This document shows, one piece after another, positions 36,426-47,525 of a stretch of 64,000 bases of DNA (position 1 is its first letter; each line of letters opens with the position of its first letter). Position numbers and translations under genes: made by a program. The DNA is from DATJPD01 sp035506575 (GTDB lineage: Bacteria; Pseudomonadota; Alphaproteobacteria; CACIAM-22H2), in the NCBI GenBank assembly GCA_035506575.1, contig DATJPD010000049.1:1-64000 (forward strand). The letters run 5' to 3'. The notes under the pieces are model-generated. The model was not told where the DNA came from and ran no database searches. It worked only from the letters and a program-made list of their open reading frames with translations.

Positions 36426-36947
36426 ATGAGCTACCAGGATTTTCTGGCGAGCATTTGGCACGCGCGGCTGCGCGACGTCGCCGAACACTGGGACCGTGCG
36501 CGCGGCGGACGGCTGATGCCCGCATGGAATGACCTCGATGCCACCGTGCTCCGTCGGAACCTCGCGATCGTATGGGCGTGGAAGTACGACCGTGCGACCG
36601 ACCGGTTCACCGGCCGGCTGGCCGGCGAGGAGATCAACGACGCGTTCGGAAAGAGCCTGCGCGGCACCGACATGGCCGAGTTCTTCAAGGACTTCGACTA
36701 CCCGGATATTTTCGCGCGCCACAAGCGCGTGGTGACCGAGCCCTGCTGCGCCCACGGCACGGGCCAGGTGTTCTTGCACGCCCGCCGCGTGGGGCGCGGC
36801 GAGCGCATCATCATGCCCCTGGCCGAGGATGGGGTGACCGGCGACGGGATTTTCGGCGCCACGCTGTACGATCCACGGCCGCGCGAGTGGGAGGAAGGGG
36901 CCGGCCGGATCGCCGGCGAGACCGTGACGTTCTACCCGCTGCCGTGA
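36426..36947 (+). CDS. Alphaproteobacterial PAS-domain protein (PAS_5-like)
   Basis: The protein has 173 residues from ATG 36426. An alpha helix (FLASIWHARLRDVAEHWDRAR) is followed by LMPAWNDLDATVLRRNLAIVWAWKYDRATDRFTGRLAGEEIND, which fits the single-domain PAS_5 family. These proteins usually lack any output domain and probably act as small sensors or adaptors. No cofactor-binding cysteine or histidine is obvious beyond Cys-Cys in EPCCAHGTG. It is divergent from the Tat hydrolase. Confidence 0.75.
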   Translation: MSYQDFLASIWHARLRDVAEHWDRARGGRLMPAWNDLDATVLRRNLAIVWAWKYDRATDRFTGRLAGEEINDAFGKSLRGTDMAEFFKDFDYPDIFARHKRVVTEPCCAHGTGQVFLHARRVGRGERIIMPLAEDGVTGDGIFGATLYDPRPREWEEGAGRIAGETVTFYPLP

Positions 36948-36973
36948 CTTAGGCTGCCGGCCCGATGAGGGCG

Positions 36974-37741
36974 CTATTTCTTCGCCGGCTTCATCGGCGG
37001 GTCGATCGCATAGGCGGCGAGGATCGGGCCCGGCCCGTCCGGCGTCTGCTGCTGGACGACGATCGCGCAGCCGCTTTTCTCATACTCGGCCATGTCGACG
37101 CCGAGCTTCAACGTCACGGGCTTGCCGTCGTATTTCCCGATCTGCGTCCACTCGCGCACGATGTTGTATTCGCCGAGCCGCTGGCCTGCATTCTCGCCCT
37201 GCTCGACCGCGGTCCAGTGCTGCGCATCGAAGACTGCGATCCACACGTTGCTGGGCGCGGCCGGCCCACCCTCGATGTGCACGCTGTCGCCGACCAGCGT
37301 GACGCGGGGCCGGCGCGCCGCGCCACCCGCCTGCTCGCTCTTCGCCTCGCCGATCAGCCGCTCGATGTCGCTGCGCTCCGACCCGATCCCCTGCAGATGG
37401 CCGTTGATCACCATCTGGGGCGTGTAGACGTAGCGCTCTGCCAGCGAGCGCGAATACGCATGCTGCCGCGCCGTAAACGCGTGCTGCGCGAACGGGTCCT
37501 TCCAGCCGATATAGTCCCAGTAATCGACATGCCAGGAGAGCGCCAGGATATCGGGGCGCTTCGCGAGCTCGCCGAGATAGGCATCGGCCGGCGGACAAGA
37601 GTTGCAGCCTTGGCTCGTGAACAGCTCGACCACGACAGGATCCGCGCGCTCACCCGCCACTGCCGGCGCTGCACCTGCTGCCAGGGTCACGGCGGCGGCG
37701 ACGAAGCTTACGATCCGGCCTGAGCGCGTCATCGAACGCAT
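36974..37741 (-). CDS. DUF1223 thioredoxin-like secreted protein
   Basis: The protein has 255 residues from ATG 37741; a second ATG at 37732 is possible. A signal peptide ends AAPAVAGE near residue 30. The thioredoxin-like start VVVELFTSQGCNSCPPADAYLGELA carries a CxxC pair, followed by HVDYWDYIGWKDPFA and RYVYTPQMVINGH, the DUF1223 signature. The family is common in alphaproteobacteria and is likely a periplasmic redox protein. Its substrate is unknown. Confidence 0.85.
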   Translation of the reverse strand: MRSMTRSGRIVSFVAAAVTLAAGAAPAVAGERADPVVVELFTSQGCNSCPPADAYLGELAKRPDILALSWHVDYWDYIGWKDPFAQHAFTARQHAYSRSLAERYVYTPQMVINGHLQGIGSERSDIERLIGEAKSEQAGGAARRPRVTLVGDSVHIEGGPAAPSNVWIAVFDAQHWTAVEQGENAGQRLGEYNIVREWTQIGKYDGKPVTLKLGVDMAEYEKSGCAIVVQQQTPDGPGPILAAYAIDPPMKPAKK

Positions 37742-37865
37742 GATGCATCCTAGCGCGACGCGTCGCACGGGGGCGTCACATCGACGTGAGAAACGGCCAA
37801 GCCGCCGGCAGAATAATGAACGCATCCCAAGCGTTATTTAACTGTTTAACCGTTTCGAGGCCACC

Positions 37866-38198
37866 ATGCATCGCACGCTCGCGACCGCCGTCTTGATCGG
37901 AGTTGTTGCAACCGGCGCGCTCGCGGAAGTACGGCCGGTTCTGGCGCAGCAGGACGAGCCCCTGCAGGTCGCGCCCAGGTCCGATCCCGCCAGCCCTGAT
38001 GCGGACGCCTTTCTGCGCGACACCATCGGCCGGCTGGTCGACGCCCTCGGCCAGGTGATCGAAACCCTGCCGCGCTACGCGCCGCCGGAGTTCGACAAGG
38101 ATGGCAACATCATCCTGCGCCGCCTGAACCCATCGGACCGCGCGCCCCAGCCGGATCGTCCGCCCGCGGGTTGGACCCTGGACCGGACGTCCGCCTGA
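37866..38198 (+). CDS. Small secreted protein ending in a D-G-N-I-I-x-R-R motif, unknown function
   Basis: The protein has 110 residues, with GAGG seven bases before ATG. A signal peptide ends near VLAQQD (residue 28). A helix (ADAFLRDTIGRLVDALGQVIETLPRY) is followed by APPEFDKDGNIILRRLNPSD. This ending, PPE...G(D/N)IIxRR, occurs in many short alphaproteobacterial exported proteins with no known function. Upstream, 37831-37855 is AT-rich with TTTAACTGTTTAACCGTTT, a likely promoter. Confidence 0.65.
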   Translation: MHRTLATAVLIGVVATGALAEVRPVLAQQDEPLQVAPRSDPASPDADAFLRDTIGRLVDALGQVIETLPRYAPPEFDKDGNIILRRLNPSDRAPQPDRPPAGWTLDRTSA

Positions 38199-38293
38199 CG
38201 ATCCAGGAAAAGAAAAAGGACGGCGTTTCGGGAACCAATTGCCGCCGGACACCCTTGTTGGGTGTAGCGGGGGTGGGCGAGCGAGACCTCGAC

Positions 38294-38590
38294 ATGCGTA
38301 TTCTGCCGTGGGCCGCAAGCGCGGCCGCCCTCGTGACCTTGGCGCAGCCCGCGTCCGCCCAGACCTGGTCGCCGTCGGTCAACCAGCGGATGGACCCGCC
38401 GACCAGCCAGTCGGACGGCTATGTGGGAGTGTCGCTGGGCCAACTCATCATGGCCCTGGGGATCAGCCTCAAGGGCGCCCCGCCACCGGGACCCGACGAC
38501 GTCCGCATATTCCAGCCGCGCCAGACAGCGGCAGCACCGGCGCCGACCAACGCCGGGCCGGCCGCAGCCCCGCAGCCAGAGTCCAAATAG
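38294..38590 (+). CDS. Small secreted Pro/Ala-rich protein, unknown function
   Basis: The protein has 98 residues from ATG 38294. A signal peptide ends ASAQTW near residue 24. A short helix (GYVGVSLGQLIMALGISLKG) is followed by a proline- and alanine-rich tail. It lies 95 bases after another small exported protein and may share its transcript. No motif identifies it. Confidence 0.55.
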   Translation: MRILPWAASAAALVTLAQPASAQTWSPSVNQRMDPPTSQSDGYVGVSLGQLIMALGISLKGAPPPGPDDVRIFQPRQTAAAPAPTNAGPAAAPQPESK

Positions 38591-38880
38591 CGGAGAGGAC
38601 GCCGGGGCGTATCACCCCTGGGTTCGCCCGCAATACGTGACAAAGACCCAAGCCGGCCAGTCTTATACGTACGCGGACTTGGAACAATTTTTGTTGCAAA
38701 GGTGCCTTCGCAGGACCTCAGCAACAAACATCCCCTCGATTGAAGGCTGGTCGTCGGCTGCTCGTCGCAGTCGTGCTGCGGGCAAATACGTGGCAGGAAT
38801 CCTTGCGCGCTCAATTCGAGTGATCTTAAATAGTCGTGCAACCATTAGCTGCCAAGGCGGGACAGCGAGAGAGGCATTGC
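38591..38880. promoter_or_regulatory. Upstream region of the pentapeptide-repeat gene
   Basis: No gene is supported in these 290 bases. By eye they are lower in GC than the surroundings and include AACAATTTTTGTTGC near 38684-38698, an inverted repeat around a T-run that could act as a terminator for the preceding small genes or as an operator. The promoter of the next gene must lie here. Confidence 0.35.
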
Positions 38881-41107
38881 ATGGAGGAGACGACGGTTGA
38901 CGACCTGGTCAAGGCCGGGAATGAAGCCAGCGGGCAAGCCCGGAACACCTGGATCAGCTTCATCCTTTTCGGGGCCTATCTCGCGGTCGCGGTGGGCGCC
39001 ACGACACATCGGCAACTCTTGCTGGAAGCACCGATCGATTTGCCGCTACTCAGCGTCAAGCTGCCGCTTGTGGCGTTCTACCGCCTCGTGCCCATCTTGT
39101 TCGTGCTGGTGCACTTCTACGTTCTGGTGCAGCTCTACCTTCTGTCGCGCACGCTGCATCTCCTGAACGATGCGGTCGCCGCCATACCGCTCAGTGGCGA
39201 ACGTGAGCGCATTCGCGTCCGGCTCGACAGCTTCATCATGATGCAATTGATCTCTGGGCTAAGCCGCGATTGGCTGCCGCGCCTGTTCGTGCGGCTCGCT
39301 GCGTGGGTCACATTGTTGGCCGCACCGGTGCTACTGCTCCTGGCCTTTCAGGTTCAATTTCTGGCTTACCATGACGAGACGACCACGTGGATTCACCGAT
39401 TTGCGTTGGTCCTTGACCTAGTCCTGACCTGGGTTCTATGGCCGGCCATTGTGGATTCAAGCGGGCGTTTCGGCGGCGCCGTAGCGCGCTGGGTCCGCGG
39501 GCTTGTCGTACTGCCCGCTCAAGCCGCTGCAAAGACTATTGAGCTGATAAGCTCGCTGCGAGCCGGCGGCCCTGCGTGGCCGTCGCTTCGAGATGCGTGG
39601 CGCACGTACACCACCGTCGAGCAGGTTCGCGAGGCCGTGAACTCCGCCATCCGTCAAGTCACAGCACTCGCCGTTCTGCTGACCGTATGCGGCGGAATAG
39701 TCGTTTTTTCGCTGCTCATCGCCACGGTCCCCGGCGAATCGATAGAGGCGTGGTGGACGGGGGAATGGGTGCAAACGCCGCTGCGCCTCGAGGAACTGCC
39801 GGCTGAGTGCGGAAACCGAGAAAGCGCATCCGCCGAAATCGAAACGAGTGCCACATCGCCGGCCACTGAAGCACACCGCATAAGGACGCTCGCTTGCCTG
39901 TCGCACCCGGTGGTCTGGACGCATCGGGCCGCGGGTTATCGTCGGCAGATTAATCGCCGGATTGGCCTCACATGGTGGCCGACGGTGATTCTGTTCGAGG
40001 GGGTGCCTGATCCCGTTGAAAGTACCGTCGATAGCTGGCTCTCGCGTAATCTCGTCTTGATCGATGTCGACCTCATTGGCCTCGACAGCGACAAGCTGGC
40101 GAAAACGGAGCGCACGATCGTCCTGCGCGGCCGGGATCTCCGGAATGCTGTGCTCGACCGCACCGATCTTCGAAAAGCCGACCTAAGCGGGGCTCATCTT
40201 GAGGGGGCGAGCCTCGTTGCCACCAAGCTGACAGCGACAAACCTAACGAAGGCCAAATTGGCACACGCTTGGCTCATGCGGGCCTCCCTGCAGGGAGCCA
40301 TCCTCGATTCGGCGGACCTCCAGGGAGCCGATCTTGAAAAGGCGGAGCTTCAAGGCGCTACGCTCGAGTCGGCGCAGCTTCAGGGTGCCAATCTCACCGA
40401 GGCAACGTTTTGGGGCGCCTCGCTCAAGAGCGCATTTCTCACGACAGCCAACCTCAGGTCGGCGGCGCTACAGGGGACCGAGCTCAGGGGCGCCGATCTT
40501 CGAGGCGCTGCCCTCGATTCTGCGGGACTCCAGGGCGCCGATCTCGGCCCCGCGAAGCTAGACGGCGCCGAGTTGACTTCGGCGAGCGTGTGGCGGGCCA
40601 CGACCGATCTGCGCCCGATCACGGATTTGATTTCGCGCTACACCGACGCCCGATTTCTTGACCTCAAGCCGCTGCAGGTGACTGGGATGACGGTCGAACA
40701 GGCCATTGGTCGCTGGCTTGCCACGATCCCGGAAGGTACGGCCCGGACGGCAGCGGAAATGAGACTGTCAGGACTCCGCGATCCTTCGAGCGAGCAGAAG
40801 GGGCGGATCGAGCGGAGCGGGGCGTGGTGGGCCGATCTGAAAAGCCAGAGCGAGGCGCTGGACATGGTGACAGATGCCCCGCTGCGCGCCGCTTTTCTGG
40901 CCGGTCTTGGCTGCCACACAGACGCGCGCGGCCTCCTCATCCGGCTCAAGTCCACCCAGGCACCGCCCTACGCGCCGTGCCTGGCCGCGGCATTGCTCGA
41001 CGGGAATTGCAGGGCCGCCGATGGCCTGGCCGCAGGCGAGAAAAAGCCGCTGAAAGGGCTCGCCGACGGCGCGTTCAACTGCGCCGCCGTCGACCCGCAA
41101 ACCTCCT

Positions 41108-41121
<14 letters not shown>
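38881..41121 (+). CDS. Five-helix membrane protein with C-terminal pentapeptide repeats
   Basis: The protein has 746 residues from ATG 38881, preceded by GAGAGAGG. Hydrophobic segments sit near residues 23-40, 62-88, 133-155, 168-185 and 270-290. From about 400 to 560 there are roughly thirty A(D/N)LxX-type pentapeptides (LRKADLSGAHLEGASL, LQGADLEKAELQGATL), which should form a right-handed beta-helix on the cytoplasmic side. The last ~170 residues are mixed helical. The N-terminal block VKLPLVAFYRLVPILFVLVHFYVLVQL resembles membrane modules I recall from other unassigned repeat proteins. Codon use looks less GC-rich than neighbours, hinting at transfer. It runs 14 bases into the convergent aconitase gene. 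Function unknown. Confidence 0.75.
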
Positions 41122-43798
<2,677 letters not shown>

Positions 43799-43902
43799 GG
43801 GCGGACTCCTGTCGCGAGAATGGAATCAAGCGGCGGCAGCGTTAAGAACAGGGGCCGCCGACGGGCTCTTGAGTAACATGGTTCGGGTTAATTTTTGAAG
43901 TC

Positions 43903-44130
43903 CTACGCGGCGGCCGTGGCGGCGCTCAGCACCGCCTCGCCGCGCGCCGACAGACGGACGAGCGTGCGGCCGCCGGCGCCGGCGTCCAGCCACACGAGAC
44001 CGTCCAAATTCGCATCTTCCCAGACCGACAGGCGCGGACAGCTGGTGCGCCACGCCTCCATCGTCTCGGCGTAAGAGCGCGGGCACTCCGCGACCCAGGC
44101 GAGGAACTGCACCATGATAAGAGGGGTCAT
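43903..44130 (-). CDS. 75-residue partner of the D-2-hydroxyacid dehydrogenase gene, unknown function
   Basis: The protein has 75 residues. ATG 44130 overlaps the dehydrogenase stop as ATGA, so the two are cotranslated. It begins MTPLIMVQFLAWVAECPRSY and continues ETMEAWRTSCPRLSVWEDA, with a C-terminal LVRLSARGEAVLSA. The helical pattern resembles a small winged-helix. I recall similar small frames next to such dehydrogenases in Hyphomicrobiales, but no role is known. Confidence 0.65.
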   Translation of the reverse strand: MTPLIMVQFLAWVAECPRSYAETMEAWRTSCPRLSVWEDANLDGLVWLDAGAGGRTLVRLSARGEAVLSAATAAA

Positions 44131-45107
44131 CGGCGGTTCCTCAGCACGTCGGGGTTCACCACATTGATCGGACGGCCGGCGGCATAGGCGGTGATCTGGT
44201 CGAAGATGTCGGCGAACTGCACCTCGTACTCCTCGCGCGACACGTAGCCGATATGCGGCGTGCATACGACATTGGGCATGTTGAGCAGCGGGTGCGCCGT
44301 ATCCAGTAGCGGCTCCTCTTCGTAGACGTCGACGGCGGCAAACCCCGGCTGGCCCGCGCGCAACGCGGCCACGAGAGCGCCCGGGGCGATCAAGGGTGCC
44401 CGGCTGGTATTCACCAGGAGCGCGGTCGGCTTCATGCGCGCGAGGTCGTCCGGCGTCACGATGCCGCGCGTCGCCTCCACCAGGCGCATGTGCAAGGTGA
44501 TCACGTCGCAGGTCTCGAAGAACGCGGCCTTGCTCGAGGCCGTCTCCCAGCCCTCGGCCCGCGCCCGCTCGCGCGTGGCCTCGCGCGCCCACACGAGGAC
44601 CTTCATGCCGAAGGCGCGGCCATAACCGGCGACGGCGGCGCCGATGCGGCCATAGCCGTAGATGCCGAGAGTCTTGCCGCGCAACGTCGTGCCGACGCCG
44701 ATCTGCCACTTGCCGCGCCTGAGCGAGTCCATCTGCTGCGGGATCTGGCGCACCGACGCGAGGATCAGCCCCCACGCGAGCTCGGCGGTCGCATGCGACG
44801 GCGTGCCGGGATGCTGGCTCGACGACACGATCACGCCGAGGCGCGTGCACGTGTCCACGTCGATATGCGGGTAGACGCTGCGCTGGCTGATGAGCTTCAG
44901 GTTCGGCAGCCGCTCGAGCAGCGCGGTGCGGATCTTCGTGCGCTCGCGGATGAGCACCAGCGCCTCGGTCTCGCGCAGGCGCTCGGCCAGCGCCTCGACG
45001 TCCTGGACGTGATCGTTCCAGACCGTGACGTCGTGCCCCGCGAGCTTGGCGAAGCACGCCAAGGTGCGGACCGTGTCGTGATAATCGTCGAGGACGGTGA
45101 TTTTCAT
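44127..45107 (-). CDS. D-isomer specific 2-hydroxyacid dehydrogenase
   Basis: The protein has 326 residues from ATG 45107; ATGs at 45122 and 45140 give no better fit. The NAD-binding motif is GIYGYGRIGAAVAGYGRAFG, followed by TLHMRLVEATRG, LLVNTSRAPLI and AAVDVYEEEPL. The catalytic Arg is expected in the SRAP strand, Glu in YEEEP and His in TPHIGYVSREEYE. It interconverts 2-keto acids and D-2-hydroxyacids with NAD(P)H. It is divergent from the PrpF-type gene across a 134-base gap with repeats at 45149-45186. Confidence 0.9.
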   Translation of the reverse strand: MKITVLDDYHDTVRTLACFAKLAGHDVTVWNDHVQDVEALAERLRETEALVLIRERTKIRTALLERLPNLKLISQRSVYPHIDVDTCTRLGVIVSSSQHPGTPSHATAELAWGLILASVRQIPQQMDSLRRGKWQIGVGTTLRGKTLGIYGYGRIGAAVAGYGRAFGMKVLVWAREATRERARAEGWETASSKAAFFETCDVITLHMRLVEATRGIVTPDDLARMKPTALLVNTSRAPLIAPGALVAALRAGQPGFAAVDVYEEEPLLDTAHPLLNMPNVVCTPHIGYVSREEYEVQFADIFDQITAYAAGRPINVVNPDVLRNRR

Positions 45108-45148
45108 CGCAAGGCCCAGCATAACGGCCGGCGACGCCATCTGTCTAA

Positions 45149-45186
45149 TATATGAAATTCGTTCTATCTATATGAAGTCCATATGA
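45149..45186. promoter_or_regulatory. TATATGAA direct repeats between divergent genes
   Basis: TATATGAA occurs at 45149-45156 and again at 45169-45176, exactly 20 bases apart, with a third partial copy ATATGA at 45181-45186. The spacing of about two helical turns is what an operator bound on one DNA face would need. The stretch is AT-rich in a GC-rich region and sits between the dehydrogenase and PrpF-type genes. Which regulator binds is unknown. Confidence 0.45.
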
Positions 45187-45241
45187 CTGCCATGGCGCCA
45201 AAATATTGGACCGTGGTCGTCCGGGCGCCTACGCTTCACGC

Positions 45242-46504
45242 ATGACCCCGTTCGATCCCGCCGGCCCGCGGCCGGTCTATCCCGATCCTGACCTCGCCGA
45301 TCTCAGGGTGCGTTCTCGCCACGGTTATGTCGAATTTCCGGTGCATCACGTGCGCGGCGGGACGTCGACGGGGCTCGTCATCTGGGAGCGGCACGCGCCG
45401 CAGGACCGCGCCTTGCGCGAGGAGCTGCTGCGGCACCTGATGGGGTTGCCTCTGTCGGGCACCAGGCGCGGCAATAAGCAGATCACGGGCTTGGGGCGGA
45501 TCGTCACGACCGGCAACAAGGTGTTCTTCGCCGATCTCGAGACCGACTCTTCAGGGAAGGTCCGGATCCACAACACCTTCGCGCAGCTCGCGGCCGACAA
45601 ATCCGATGTCGACTGGAGCGTGAATTGCGGCAACATGACCGCGGCCCTCGCGTTCTGGGCGCTCGACACCGGTCTCGTGCCGTGGCCGGCGGCCGAGGCC
45701 GACCGCTTCGAGATCGACATCTACAACAGCAACACGCGCGTGGTGACCACGGCGCGCCTCCGGCTGAAGGACGGCGTGATCCCCTCCGACACCGAGATTC
45801 CCGGGGTCGACGGCGCATGGCCGGGGGTCGACCTGTTCCTGAACGATCCCGCCGGCTCGCATTGCGGCAAGCTGCTGCCGACCGGCCGGCCGGTCGAGGA
45901 GATCGACGGAATCCCCGTATCCTGCGTCGACGTGGCGATGCCTCTCGTGATCGTGCGCGCCGCCGATCTCGGCAAGACGGCGCACGAGCCGGTCGAGGCG
46001 CTGGACGCCGACGCGCCGTTCAAGGCGAAGCTGCGCACCTTGTGGGTCGAAGCCGGCCTGCGCATGGGCATCAAGGACCGCAGCGGCCGGCCGCTGACCG
46101 CGGCCGAGCTCGCCGAAAGCGAGACCGTGCCCAAGATCTGCATCGTGGGTGCCCCCGAGGAGCGAGGCCACATCGCGGCCCGCTACTTCACCCCGCAGCA
46201 GTGCCACCGCTCGATGGCCGTCACCGGCGGATGCTGCCTCGCCGCAGCGTCCCTCGTTCCGGGATCGGTCGCGCAACAGGTCGTGCGCGGCATCGGCACC
46301 GCCGGCCGCGAGTTCGGCGAGTTCCAGGTCGACATCGAAAACCCGGCCGGCCTCCTCGCCTCGGCGGTCGAAGCGCGCATCGTGGACGGCGCGCTCCAGG
46401 TGCGGCGCGCCGCCTACAAGCGCAGCGCGCAGGTTCTGTTGCGCGGCCTGGTGCCGATCCACCGGCCCTCGCCGGCGCTGAGCGCCGCGCTTGGCGGCGG
46501 CTGA
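45242..46504 (+). CDS. PrpF/4-oxalomesaconate tautomerase family protein
   Basis: The protein has 420 residues from ATG 45242. The DUF453/PrpF fold, a two-domain relative of diaminopimelate epimerase, is shown by VHHVRGGTSTGLVIWERHAP, ITGLGRIVTTGNKVFFADLE, SVNCGNMTAALAFWALD and the C-terminal CHRSMAVTGGCCLAAA. Cys in NCGN is one of the expected acid-base residues. Family members isomerise 2-methylaconitate or oxalomesaconate. Which one acts here cannot be told. A LysR gene follows on the same strand. Confidence 0.85.
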   Translation: MTPFDPAGPRPVYPDPDLADLRVRSRHGYVEFPVHHVRGGTSTGLVIWERHAPQDRALREELLRHLMGLPLSGTRRGNKQITGLGRIVTTGNKVFFADLETDSSGKVRIHNTFAQLAADKSDVDWSVNCGNMTAALAFWALDTGLVPWPAAEADRFEIDIYNSNTRVVTTARLRLKDGVIPSDTEIPGVDGAWPGVDLFLNDPAGSHCGKLLPTGRPVEEIDGIPVSCVDVAMPLVIVRAADLGKTAHEPVEALDADAPFKAKLRTLWVEAGLRMGIKDRSGRPLTAAELAESETVPKICIVGAPEERGHIAARYFTPQQCHRSMAVTGGCCLAAASLVPGSVAQQVVRGIGTAGREFGEFQVDIENPAGLLASAVEARIVDGALQVRRAAYKRSAQVLLRGLVPIHRPSPALSAALGGG

Positions 46505-46544
46505 TAAGGGCCGCTTCCCGGCCACATTCGTCAGCTCTATGATG

Positions 46545-46569
46545 ATCTCCTTCGTCATACGAAGGAGAT
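46545..46569 (+). promoter_or_regulatory. Perfect hairpin covering the ribosome-binding site of the LysR gene
   Basis: ATCTCCTTCG at 46545-46554 and CGAAGGAGAT at 46560-46569 form a 10-bp perfect inverted repeat with loop TCATA. The right arm contains GAAGGAG, the ribosome site for the TTG at 46574. In RNA it would hide that site; as DNA, TTCG-N5-CGAA fits the T-N11-A pattern bound by LysR proteins. Either reading implies self-control of the regulator. Confidence 0.6.
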
Positions 46570-46573
46570 ATGG

Positions 46574-47503
46574 TTGGAGCTGCGCCATCTCCGCTATTTC
46601 GTGGCCGTGGCCGAAGAGGGTCATATCACGCGGGCGGCCGAGCGCCTGGGCATCCAGCAGCCGCCGCTCAGCCAGCAGATCAAGGCGCTCGAGACCGAAC
46701 TCGACGTCCAGCTGCTGCGCCGCAAGGCGCGCGGGGTGGAGCTGACGGAGGCCGGCCGGGCGCTGCTCGCCGATGCACGCGCAGTGCTCACCCATGTGGA
46801 TCACGCGGTCGCCACGACCCGGCGCACGGCGCGCGGCGAAGAGGGACGGATTGCCGTCGGGTTCACCAGCTCGGCATCGTTCCATCCTCTGGTCGTGCGC
46901 GCGATCCGTCGCTATCGCGACGCCTACCCGCTGGTCTCCCTGGCACTCGAAGAAGGCGGCACCGCCGAGCTGGTGGATGCGGTGCGGCGCGAACAGCTCG
47001 ATGCCGCGTTCATCCGCACCCCCGTGGGCGATGCGGCCGAGCTCACCGTGACGCCTCTCCTGGACGAGGAGATGATCGCGGCCCTGCCCACCGGCCATAG
47101 ACTGGCACCTCGCCAGGCGCGCGCCGCGCCGCTGCCGCTCAAGGCCTTCGCCGGCGAGACCTTCATCCTCTACCGGCGCCGCCTCGGGCCTGGCCTGTAC
47201 GATGCGATCATCGCCGCCTGCCACAGCGCCGGCTTCAGCCCGCGCGTCGGCCAGGAGGCGCCGCGCATGTTCTCGACGCTCAACCTCGTCGCGGCAGGCC
47301 TCGGGGTGTCGATCATTCCGGCCTCCATGCAAAGCCTGCACATGGACGGCGTCGTCTATCGGCGGCTCAAGGGAGCGCCCATGACCGCCCCATTGCAGCT
47401 CGCCCACCGCCGCGGCGACGCCGCACCCGCGACGGCCCGTTTCGTCGAGCTCGCAAAGCGGATCGTCGCGGGTGGCCGCATCGGCCGCTGGCCCCCGGCT
47501 TAG
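46574..47503 (+). CDS. LysR-family transcriptional regulator
   Basis: The protein has 309 residues starting at TTG 46574, with AAGGAG six bases ahead. An ATG at 46570 lies in another frame. The HTH is standard: MELRHLRYFVAVAEEGHITR, AERLGIQQPPLSQQIKALE, LLRRKARGVELTEAGRALL. The effector domain (about 90-300) resembles the BenM/CatM branch, which senses aromatic-acid products such as muconate. It lies 69 bases downstream of the PrpF-type gene and upstream of a dioxygenase-family gene. Neither target is proven. The leader hairpin at 46545-46569 probably mediates autoregulation. Confidence 0.9.
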   Translation: MELRHLRYFVAVAEEGHITRAAERLGIQQPPLSQQIKALETELDVQLLRRKARGVELTEAGRALLADARAVLTHVDHAVATTRRTARGEEGRIAVGFTSSASFHPLVVRAIRRYRDAYPLVSLALEEGGTAELVDAVRREQLDAAFIRTPVGDAAELTVTPLLDEEMIAALPTGHRLAPRQARAAPLPLKAFAGETFILYRRRLGPGLYDAIIAACHSAGFSPRVGQEAPRMFSTLNLVAAGLGVSIIPASMQSLHMDGVVYRRLKGAPMTAPLQLAHRRGDAAPATARFVELAKRIVAGGRIGRWPPA

Positions 47504-47525
47504 GCCGTCCCTAGAATGACCAGCC

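Noticed and set aside
46570..47100. ATG at 46570 as the LysR start
   Set aside because: It reads in a different frame with no LysR features. TTG 46574 gives the family-typical MELRHLRYF beginning.
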